Shown here: positions 1 through 5,266 of the stretch, piece after piece
Layout: each line of letters opens with the position of its first letter
Position numbering within the stretch: the first letter of the stretch is position 1
Source: an uncultured Candidatus Altimarinota bacterium
GTDB taxonomy: Bacteria; Patescibacteriota; Gracilibacteria; UBA4473
Assembly (NCBI GenBank): GCA_938021445.1
Contig: CALIGR010000115.1
Location: forward strand, 1 to 5,561
Direction: 5' to 3'
Length of the DNA stretch: 5,561 bases
Notes under the pieces: generated by a model
What the model was told of the DNA's origin: nothing
Seen by the model: the letters and a program-made list of their open reading frames with translations, nothing else
Databases searched by the model: none
Position numbers and translations under genes: made by a program

Positions 1-2
1 AG

Positions 3-30
3 TGTCATGCCGGACTTGATCCGGTATCTC
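3..30. repeat. dispersed palindromic repeat (REP-like), probably a remnant
   Basis: The arms at 7-14 (ATGCCGGA) and 20-27 (TCCGGTAT) pair as an 8-bp stem with one G-T wobble around the loop CTTGA. From memory, the unit TGTCATGCCGGACTTGAT followed by CCGG is a widespread intergenic palindrome in many bacterial genomes. It is known for producing spurious peptides such as VMPDLIR and HAGLDP when translated, and both can be read here in two frames. Only one copy lies in the window, so repeat status rests on recognition and not on copies seen here. Confidence 0.55.
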
Positions 31-45
31 AGGGGTTGTGCGAAA

Positions 46-120
46 CGGTTTAAAAAAACCGCTCCAATCTCGAGCAGTTTAGGTTTTTGAAATTTTTAGA
101 CAAACACCGCTAAACCGCTC
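46..120. repeat. cluster of four alternating complementary arms (competing hairpins)
   Basis: Four arms are visible: CGGTTT (46-51), AAACCGCTC (56-64), GAGCAGTTTAG (72-82) and CTAAACCGCTC (110-120). Arm 1 pairs with arm 2 (6 bp, AAAA loop). Arm 2 pairs with arm 3 (9 bp with one mismatch or wobble, depending on strand). Arm 3 pairs with arm 4 (11 positions, one mismatch), and TTTT follows arm 4. AAACCGCTC occurs twice exactly (56-64 and 112-120). Neighbouring pairings share arms and so exclude each other. It may be a repeat relic, a terminator region for an off-window gene, or an attenuator-like switch; the sequence alone does not decide. Confidence 0.5.
52..80 (-). terminator. candidate intrinsic terminator, minus strand
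   Basis: Read on the minus strand, AAACTGCTC, a 7-nt loop and GAGCGGTTT form a 9-bp stem with one U-G wobble. The downstream arm runs directly into seven consecutive T. This is the shape of a Rho-independent terminator. No minus-strand gene ends nearby: the closest upstream one stops at 1135. It would therefore end either readthrough antisense to the 242-1138 gene or a small unannotated RNA. It overlaps the competing hairpins of the 46-120 cluster. Confidence 0.4.
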
Positions 121-206
121 TTTTGGAAAGCAGGAGAAGCAGCAAGAGTGAAGTATTGTTTCGCATTTACACTCCAGAGTTTGTTGATTTTATTTAACCT
201 GTAAAG

Positions 207-234
207 TTGACTTAGTATTTGAATAGTTTATTTA
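207..234 (+). promoter_or_regulatory. candidate promoter for the 298-residue hypothetical gene
   Basis: TTGACT at 207-212 matches the -35 consensus at five of six positions. A weak -10, TATTTA at 229-234, follows after 16 nt. The alternative TATAAA at 233-238 is nearer consensus but its 20-nt spacing is poor. Either choice puts the transcription start at or just past the ATG at 242, implying a leaderless or nearly leaderless message. That fits the lack of any Shine-Dalgarno site here. Confidence 0.35.
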
Positions 235-241
235 TAAATAA

Positions 242-1138
242 ATGGATAATTTTAGAACCTGGCTAAATGATAATTTCCCAGAAGAAATTAAGTGTCCTTT
301 TTATAAGGGTGATCCAGAAAAAGTAGAGCTTTCGGATTTAGCCTTAGCGAAAAAAAAAGCCTTTCAATTACTATCACACTCACTTCAATTTTTATGGCAA
401 AGTGAGGAGGAATCGTTATCTACTGGCGCTAAGTCATTATTTGAGGAATATACCAATAGAGATCAAGTAGCGACAGGTGGCGATGACTTTGCTTTTCTCC
501 TCAAAGCACTTAAAGAAAAAAATAGCGACTTTTCAGTGCTTCCAGCTAGCCTGGATAAGCAATTAGATGAAAATTTAGAAACAGCTCTTAGTACCTATAG
601 CTACCAACTATATGCCAGTTCTGGATTTCAATTTTGTGTGCCAGATGGTTCTTCTCTCACAGAATTTTTAAATACTGTGGGTTTTGGTTCAAGTGTGAAG
701 TTTAGCTCGATTATTTTAGAGGCTCTTGATGCTAACCAGGGGCCCTTATCTGACTGGGACACGATGGAGCAGCAATGGATAAGATCTCGTCCTTTTATTT
801 CTAAACTGATGTCTTTACCGAGTGTCGCTTTTGAGGTCGTTGAGACTAAAGTCAAAAGTTGTTTGGCTCTTAAGTCGTATGATTCTATCTTTGAGTTTAA
901 TGAAGGCGGAGCTATAAAAGATTTCAAGGCGGATTGGTTGGCCTCTATTACTTTAGGGCCAGTAAACCCAAAGCGTCAAGAACCAGACGGGAGTTCCGCG
1001 GTACTGGTATGCCCAGCAAGAATGTTTGACCGAAACAACGCGGGAGAGCTACTCGAGCACTATGATAAAGATAATCTAGTTTTAGACGGTTTTTTCTCGG
1101 CTTTCTTTGAGGGTTTCAAACAAGCAAAAGCAAACTAG
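242..1138 (+). CDS. hypothetical protein, 298 residues, no recognised family
   Basis: I do not recognise this protein. It reads as a soluble cytosolic protein, with no signal peptide, no hydrophobic run long enough for a membrane span and no nucleotide-binding loop. The N-terminal third is acidic and probably helical, and the C-terminal end is rich in Phe (FFSAFFEGF, 284-292). The four cysteines (18, 132, 207, 257) are scattered rather than in a zinc pattern, and two lie in Cys-Pro pairs (KCPFYKG at 17-23, VCPARMF at 256-262). The start is well bounded: TAA at 239-241 is in frame directly before the ATG, and the next Met is residue 175. No Shine-Dalgarno site is present. The gene is alone on its strand and converges on the LOG-family gene, sharing a CTAG at the stops. 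The long uninterrupted frame and normal-looking composition support a real gene; its function is open. Confidence 0.8.
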   Translation: MDNFRTWLNDNFPEEIKCPFYKGDPEKVELSDLALAKKKAFQLLSHSLQFLWQSEEESLSTGAKSLFEEYTNRDQVATGGDDFAFLLKALKEKNSDFSVLPASLDKQLDENLETALSTYSYQLYASSGFQFCVPDGSSLTEFLNTVGFGSSVKFSSIILEALDANQGPLSDWDTMEQQWIRSRPFISKLMSLPSVAFEVVETKVKSCLALKSYDSIFEFNEGGAIKDFKADWLASITLGPVNPKRQEPDGSSAVLVCPARMFDRNNAGELLEHYDKDNLVLDGFFSAFFEGFKQAKAN

Positions 1139-1788
1139 CTAACCTTGTACTTCTCGATGTTTGAGCACATCTCACCTTCACACTGATCAAATTCATCTTT
1201 GAAATGATCAATCACGTCGATACACTGTTTGAGTGAGTTAACGCTGTAGACATTGTTAAGATCTTCTGGGCTGACGTATCCACGAGGGATGAACTCGTCG
1301 TGCATAAGTGCCATAAATTTATGCCACATTGGGTCCATTAGAATAATCGGAATTGGATTGATGTGTTTTACTTGAGTCAGTTGAAGCGTGTAAAAAAGCT
1401 CAAGACAAGTCCCAATGCCACCTGGAGTAATAACGACAGCGTTTGAGAGAGACATGAAGTGATCAAGCCGGTTTCCAAACTTCATGAAGTGCTTTTGTAC
1501 GTCCATATACTCGTTGCCTTCCGCTTCAAATGGAAGATGAATCGTAAATCCAATAGAGCTTGAGTTTTTTGATCTCGCTTCTTGGTGGCCGGTGTTAGCT
1601 GCTTCCATCTGACCAGGACCTCCACCAGTAATCACTCCAATATCTTTTTTCCCAAGTGCAAAAGCTAAGTCTTTGGTTTCTTCATAGGCTTCGTCTCCGG
1701 GTTGAGTCCGGGCAGAACCAAAAATTGAAACACGGAAAATTTCAGGATGTTTGAGGGCTTCGGCTACTGTGGTGATTTGTGAGGTCAT
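1135..1788 (-). CDS. LOG-family protein (TIGR00730-type nucleotide 5'-monophosphate phosphoribohydrolase)
   Basis: The 217-residue Rossmann-like protein belongs to the family once called lysine decarboxylase-like. Characterised members split a nucleoside 5'-monophosphate, such as a cytokinin riboside monophosphate or AMP, into base and ribose 5-phosphate. Visible signatures are GSARTQPGD (24-32), the phosphate-binding GGGPGQMEAAN (55-65), an Arg in GNRLDHF (R107) at the usual catalytic Arg position, and the diagnostic PGGIGTCLE (122-130) with E130. Length is normal. The exact substrate cannot be told; cytokinin signalling is unlikely here and nucleotide salvage or cleanup is more plausible. 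The ATG is bounded by an upstream in-frame TAA. The leader has nine consecutive A and no Shine-Dalgarno site. The gene lies 44 bp beyond trmD on the same strand, but has its own strong promoter candidate. Its TAG stop overlaps the TAG of the convergent 242-1138 gene. Confidence 0.93.
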   Translation of the reverse strand: MTSQITTVAEALKHPEIFRVSIFGSARTQPGDEAYEETKDLAFALGKKDIGVITGGGPGQMEAANTGHQEARSKNSSSIGFTIHLPFEAEGNEYMDVQKHFMKFGNRLDHFMSLSNAVVITPGGIGTCLELFYTLQLTQVKHINPIPIILMDPMWHKFMALMHDEFIPRGYVSPEDLNNVYSVNSLKQCIDVIDHFKDEFDQCEGEMCSNIEKYKVS

Positions 1789-1814
1789 ATTTTTTTTTGT
1801 TTATTTTATAGACC

Positions 1815-1843
1815 ATCATACCAAATTTTGAGTTATTTTTCAA
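1815..1843 (-). promoter_or_regulatory. promoter for the LOG-family gene, inside the 3' end of trmD
   Basis: On the minus strand, TTGAAA (1843-1838) and TATGAT (1820-1815) are separated by exactly 17 nt, and each box matches its sigma-70 consensus at five of six positions. The -35 box lies in the last codons of trmD (stop at 1835-1833). The predicted start near 1808 gives a leader of about 20 nt that is almost all A and T. This is the best promoter match I found in the window. Confidence 0.65.
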
Positions 1844-2510
1844 GTCGTCCACATTGTTCTTCTCTCCATTTTTCAATATTGGCGTGATGCCCAGAAAGAA
1901 GAACCTCGGGGACTTTCCAGTCATTGAAAATTTCGGGTCTGGTGTAGTGTGGATATTCGGTTGTTTCTCTTCCAAGTTTTTGTGAAAAGCTTTCTTCCTG
2001 ATGGCTTTCAGCTTTTCCAATGACGCCTGGGATAAGCCTGGACACCGCATCTACAAAAATCTGAGCGGGTAATTCTCCTCCGGTGAGGACGAAACTTCCC
2101 AAACTAATTTCCAGATCTACTAAGTGATCCCTTATCCGCTGGTCTATGCCTTCATAATGGCCACAAAGAAGTATAATCCGGTTTGGTGTTTTTTCAGCGT
2201 GGCTAAATTTTTCCGCTATTTCTTGATTAAAAGTAGTCCCATGAGCCGTGAGAAAAACAACGGGCGCTTCGTCTTTTAGTAAATTTTTCACATGATTTAT
2301 ACTCTCAAAAAGAGGCTGACACATCATGACCATACCAGCTCCACCACCGTAGGGAACGTCATCGACTTTTTTATGCTTGTTGTCAGTGAAATCTCTGATA
2401 TCAAATAAGTTGATTTCAATAAGCCCCGCCTCAACAGCCCGACCAATAATTGAAGTTTTTTTAAAACTCTCAAACGCTTCTGGAAACAAGGTCAAAATAT
2501 CAAAACGCAT
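1833..2510 (-). CDS. trmD: tRNA (guanine-N1)-methyltransferase TrmD
   Basis: TrmD uses S-adenosylmethionine to make m1G at position 37 of tRNAs, which prevents +1 frameshifting. The protein is 225 residues from the ATG at 2510; an in-frame TTG one codon earlier is not needed, since MRFDILTLFPE is the classic N-terminus. Family motifs run in order: GRAVEAGL (23-30), VDDVPYGGGAGMVM (49-62), the trefoil-knot SAM-site segments LTAHGTTF (87-94), CGHYEGIDQRI (116-126) and SLGSFVLTGGELPA (136-149), SRLIPGV (157-163), PHYTRPE (187-193) and PEVLLSGHH (201-209). Two oddities appear. The catalytic Asp (D169 in E. coli) aligns with Glu173 in EESF, and the protein stops after IEKWREEQCGRLEK, about 30-40 residues short of E. 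coli TrmD. It is the last gene of the patatin-DUF2461-trmD group, with a one-base TGATG overlap suggesting translational coupling. Confidence 0.97.
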   Translation of the reverse strand: MRFDILTLFPEAFESFKKTSIIGRAVEAGLIEINLFDIRDFTDNKHKKVDDVPYGGGAGMVMMCQPLFESINHVKNLLKDEAPVVFLTAHGTTFNQEIAEKFSHAEKTPNRIILLCGHYEGIDQRIRDHLVDLEISLGSFVLTGGELPAQIFVDAVSRLIPGVIGKAESHQEESFSQKLGRETTEYPHYTRPEIFNDWKVPEVLLSGHHANIEKWREEQCGRLEK

Positions 2511-3172
2511 CAAACTTGATTTAAGTATTTTATAAAATCATCCATAACCATAAACCGATCGACCACTCGATCCATAAATTTTTTGTCTAAAACTTCTTTA
2601 TCACTGACTTTTTCCCAGATAATGAAGTTTTTTTGTTTCAGCAGCTCAATATAGGGATGTTCTTTATCAAAGCCTCTCGGGGGTCTTTTTAGTCTTTGCT
2701 CTTGATTGAGCGCTCCAAAGCACTGCTTAAATTTCTTATTATTTAAAATTTTTAAGAATGTATCACCGTGTTTACTAATTTTTTCGCGGATTAGATTTAA
2801 TCGCTCACTATCTGGGCTGTGTATCCCTCCAGCGATAAAACTATTACCTGGTTCTAGATGTAAATAGTAGCCCGAGTTGGGTGATTTTTTACCGCCAGGA
2901 ACTAGATAAATCCCAAAATTGTTTTTGTAGGGCTTTTTATTGTGACTAAACCTTATGTCTCGATTGATCCGAAAAATGCACTTTCTTGGATCTTGTGCCA
3001 GAAAATCTGGTTCTATTTCACTCGTATATTCCAATAAGTACTGACTTACCTGAATCCAGGTTTCTCTACATTGCTGATATTCAGCTCTGTTTTCATCAAA
3101 CCACGGTTTATTATTATTTTTCTCGAGTTTTGTGAGAAATTTAAGAATAGGAGATAGATCAAATGGTGACAT
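2510..3172 (-). CDS. DUF2461 / TIGR02453 family protein
   Basis: This 220-residue soluble protein fits the DUF2461 family, whose biochemical role is not established as far as I know. Matching landmarks in order are FLTKLEKNNNKPWFDENRAEY (12-32), the basic core PRKCIFRINRDIRFSHNKKPYK (62-83), GYYLHLEPGNSFIAGGI (101-117), and the late LKRPPRGFDKEHP (161-173) followed by ELLKQKNF. Length is typical for the family and the protein looks complete. It sits mid-operon: its ATG overlaps the stop of the patatin gene by one base (TAATG), and its TGA overlaps the trmD start by one base (TGATG). No Shine-Dalgarno site is seen, so initiation probably depends on ribosomes arriving from the upstream gene. 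Use of TGA as a stop here argues against UGA recoding in this organism. Family assignment is confident; function is unknown. Confidence 0.9.
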   Translation of the reverse strand: MSPFDLSPILKFLTKLEKNNNKPWFDENRAEYQQCRETWIQVSQYLLEYTSEIEPDFLAQDPRKCIFRINRDIRFSHNKKPYKNNFGIYLVPGGKKSPNSGYYLHLEPGNSFIAGGIHSPDSERLNLIREKISKHGDTFLKILNNKKFKQCFGALNQEQRLKRPPRGFDKEHPYIELLKQKNFIIWEKVSDKEVLDKKFMDRVVDRFMVMDDFIKYLNQV

Positions 3173-3984
3173 TAGTGAGCGTTTTTATTTTTTAAAAATT
3201 CATTCCCAGCGGTTTTTCCAATTTTGTATATTTCTTCAAAATTACTACTTCCAAGGCTCATCGCCGAGTAGTCATCAAGCTCGGGTTCTATAATCTGGAC
3301 TCTTGGATCATCTTCAAATGAAGCCCTTTGGGCTTTAAACATGATCTGAAAAGTTCGTTCGGCCATTTTTTTAAACCTATTAGTCCGACCGATAAGAACT
3401 TTTTCGGTATAGTCGGGGAGTGGTGGTACGACGCCCGTCACATCAACTCCAATAATTTGATCACCCTCGTATTTTTCCAGTGCGATATCGAGGGGGAAGT
3501 TTTGAGTCAGGCCACCGTCAGCGAGATAAGTCTCAAGGGTGGGATGAAAATAGGGCTCAAACAAAACAGGAATAGACAAGGATCCCCGAACGGCATCAGT
3601 GATTTTTCCAGTATTTATCATGACTCGCTCTCCCGTTTCAAAATCAGTACAGCCTATGTGCAGCGGCATATCAAGGTCTTCAAAATGTGTGTCACCAAAA
3701 GACGTTTCTAAAATTTCATAGACTTTTTGCCCCTGGATCATCCCATAGTTGGTCTTGGGGGTATCGAGAGCGAGTGCATAGATATTTACAGATTTTATGA
3801 TATCCCAGATCTGGTTAGACTTAAGTCCGCACGCGATACCGGCGGTGACGATAGCACCGGCCGAAACTCCAGCGAGGAAATCAAACTGGTAGGCACTTTC
3901 TTCAAGGACCTCAAGGACCCCGACATGAGCAATCCCAAGGGCCCCACCACCAGAACAGACAAGTGCGGATGTATTAGATCTCAT
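3172..3984 (-). CDS. patatin-like phospholipase (NTE / RssA-type)
   Basis: The 270-residue protein is a single-domain patatin fold, expected to hydrolyse acyl esters of phospholipids or lysophospholipids with a Ser-Asp dyad. The signatures are complete: oxyanion-hole motif SGGGALGIAHVG (11-22), nucleophile elbow GVSAG (39-43, Ser41), the conserved AVRGSLSIPVLFEP stretch (131-144), and the dyad Asp in ADGGLTQNFP (155-164, Asp156). There is no signal peptide or membrane span, so it is probably cytoplasmic or peripherally attached to the membrane. In small-genome bacteria such enzymes could serve in membrane turnover or use of scavenged lipids, but that is conjecture. The ATG at 3984 has an in-frame TGA ten codons upstream and no Shine-Dalgarno site. 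It heads the three-gene minus-strand group and diverges from tgt across 60 bp. Confidence 0.95.
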   Translation of the reverse strand: MRSNTSALVCSGGGALGIAHVGVLEVLEESAYQFDFLAGVSAGAIVTAGIACGLKSNQIWDIIKSVNIYALALDTPKTNYGMIQGQKVYEILETSFGDTHFEDLDMPLHIGCTDFETGERVMINTGKITDAVRGSLSIPVLFEPYFHPTLETYLADGGLTQNFPLDIALEKYEGDQIIGVDVTGVVPPLPDYTEKVLIGRTNRFKKMAERTFQIMFKAQRASFEDDPRVQIIEPELDDYSAMSLGSSNFEEIYKIGKTAGNEFLKNKNAH

Positions 3985-4044
3985 TTCGGAGATGATTTTA
4001 TTGAAAATTGGTCAATAAATCTATAGAACCGTTGTGGTTTAAAT
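3985..4044. promoter_or_regulatory. divergent control region between the patatin gene and tgt
   Basis: This 60-bp spacer must hold both promoters unless they lie inside the genes. For tgt, TTGAAA (4001-4006) and TATAGA (4022-4027) stand 15 nt apart, which is short. TATAGA is part of the 8-bp palindrome TCTATAGA (4020-4027), so the same element also reads as a -10 on the minus strand. A second minus-strand -10 candidate is TAAAAT (4000-3995). An imperfect inverted repeat, GATTTTATTGA (3994-4004) and TCAATAAATC (4012-4021), lies across these sites with one bulged T and a 7-nt centre. The in-frame TAG at 4024-4026 bounds the tgt start. Confidence 0.4.
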
Positions 4045-5250
4045 ATGTCCAAAAATTACGAACTCAAAGCGACTGAAGGGAAAGCCCGAGCGGGAGTCCT
4101 AAAAACTCGCCGAGGCGAAATCCAAACGCCGGTCTTTATGCCGGTGGCGACCCGAGGGGCCATGAAGGCCGCGGTAGATTTCCCGGATCTAGAAGGCACT
4201 GGTGCTCAGGTCTGTTTAGCCAACACCTACCATCTTTTGCTCCGTCCAGGAGAAAAGCGGGTGAAAGAATTTGGCGGTCTACACCAATGGATGGGCTGGG
4301 ATAAGCCAATTTTGACCGATTCGGGAGGATTTCAGGTGTTTTCGATCAAATCAAAAAAAATCACAGACGAAGGCGTCTGGTTTAATTCTCATATTGATGG
4401 AGCACGATTTTATCTGGACGCCGAAAAATCAATCCAAATCCAACATGACCTTGGCGCTGATATCATCATGGCGTTTGACGAGTGTCCACCGAGTAGACTC
4501 GCTCCTACGAATCTAGAACTCAAAAAAGAAGATCCAGTACTCTGGGCCAAAAAACAAGAAAAGAGGCTCTATTTTAAAGTCAGAAAAGCCGTTGATCGAA
4601 CGCATGATTGGGCGAAGCGAAGCCTCGATCATCACCAAAAAAATTATCCAGCGTCATTAAGTCCAATAGAGAGACCACAACTTTTTGGGATCGTCCAAGG
4701 AGGGTGTTTTCAGTCATTGAGAGAGCAATCCCTCGCCGAAATCACCGCGCTTCCCTTTGATGGGTTTGCTCTTGGAGGGCTTGCGGTTGGCGAGCCACCA
4801 GAAGTGATGTATGAAGTACTGGATGGGATTGCTCACAAGCTCCCTAAAGAAAAACCTCGATATTTGATGGGAGTCGGTTCACCACAAGACTTACTCGAAG
4901 CGATCGAGCGAGGGATAGACATGTTTGATTGTGTTTATCCAGCTCGAAATGCCCGTCATGGTTCTGCTTATACTTGGGACGGTATTATTAAGATCACCAA
5001 TGCCGAGTTTCGCGACGATAAAACGGTCTTAGACAAAAACTGTAACTGCACCGCTTGCGGAAAAGGCCTAACAAAAGGCTACCTTCATCATCTCATGCGA
5101 GTGGGGGAAGATTTGGGGAAACGCTATCTGACGATCCACAATATCCAGTTTTATCAAGACTTGATGAAACTGTCCCGAGAAAAGATAATCGAGGGAGAGT
5201 TTAGTGAGTGGAAGAAAGGCGTGATAAAGAGTTTAGTAACTAAAGACTAA
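4045..5250 (+). CDS. tgt: tRNA-guanine(34) transglycosylase (queuine tRNA-ribosyltransferase)
   Basis: Tgt exchanges guanine 34 in GUN anticodons (Asp, Asn, His, Tyr tRNAs) for preQ1 or a related base on the way to queuosine. The 401-residue TIM-barrel protein opens typically with ARAGVLKTRRGEIQTPVFMP (15-34). Expected residues are present: Asp92 in LTDSGGFQVFS, Asp145 in AFDEC, Gln218 in FGIVQGG, GGLAVGE (244-250), RYLMGVGSP (272-280), nucleophile Asp295 in DMFDCV, and the zinc site Cys333, Cys335, Cys338 (CNCTAC) with His365. The motif pattern is bacterial, not archaeal. It is longer than E. coli Tgt (375) because about 22 extra residues lie between Cys147 and the WAKRS segment at 189-193, and about seven more just after. 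No other queuosine gene is in view, so whether the base is made or imported is unknown. Only a weak GTGG precedes the ATG. It diverges from the patatin gene and converges on the right-hand gene, 16 bp away. Confidence 0.98.
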   Translation: MSKNYELKATEGKARAGVLKTRRGEIQTPVFMPVATRGAMKAAVDFPDLEGTGAQVCLANTYHLLLRPGEKRVKEFGGLHQWMGWDKPILTDSGGFQVFSIKSKKITDEGVWFNSHIDGARFYLDAEKSIQIQHDLGADIIMAFDECPPSRLAPTNLELKKEDPVLWAKKQEKRLYFKVRKAVDRTHDWAKRSLDHHQKNYPASLSPIERPQLFGIVQGGCFQSLREQSLAEITALPFDGFALGGLAVGEPPEVMYEVLDGIAHKLPKEKPRYLMGVGSPQDLLEAIERGIDMFDCVYPARNARHGSAYTWDGIIKITNAEFRDDKTVLDKNCNCTACGKGLTKGYLHHLMRVGEDLGKRYLTIHNIQFYQDLMKLSREKIIEGEFSEWKKGVIKSLVTKD

Positions 5251-5266
5251 GAAGAAAAGTTTCCGA

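Noticed and set aside
7..90. 27-codon plus-strand frame beginning MPDLIRYL.
   Set aside because: Its N-terminus is the usual spurious translation of a common palindromic repeat, and it has no ribosome binding site. I mention it only as a possible leader peptide in the attenuator idea.
628..927. 99-residue minus-strand frame opposite the unknown plus-strand gene.
   Set aside because: It lies wholly inside a longer well-supported gene, with no family signature or start signal.
1789..1800. T-run of nine bases (plus strand) as a terminator.
   Set aside because: No stem precedes it on the plus strand. On the minus strand it is the A-rich leader of the LOG gene.
1742..2050. 102-residue minus-strand frame spanning the trmD/LOG junction.
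   Set aside because: It is out of frame with both genes, which have unmistakable family motifs; it is a frame shadow.
2510..2512. UGA recoded as glycine, as in Gracilibacteria/Absconditabacteria.
   Set aside because: The TGA ending the DUF2461 gene falls at the normal end of the family and forms the TGATG overlap. No gene here contains an internal in-frame TGA.
2511..2513. TTG as an upstream start for trmD, one codon before the ATG.
   Set aside because: Conserved TrmD proteins begin at the MRFDILTLFPE methionine, and the ATG makes a clean TGATG overlap with the previous stop.
3328..4026. Two plus-strand frames of 127 and 99 residues antisense to the patatin gene.
   Set aside because: The patatin frame carries all catalytic motifs, while the antisense products resemble nothing. 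They reflect codon bias on the other strand.
5251..5266. Terminator between tgt and the convergent right-hand gene.
   Set aside because: The 16-bp spacer has no inverted repeat or T-run on either strand.
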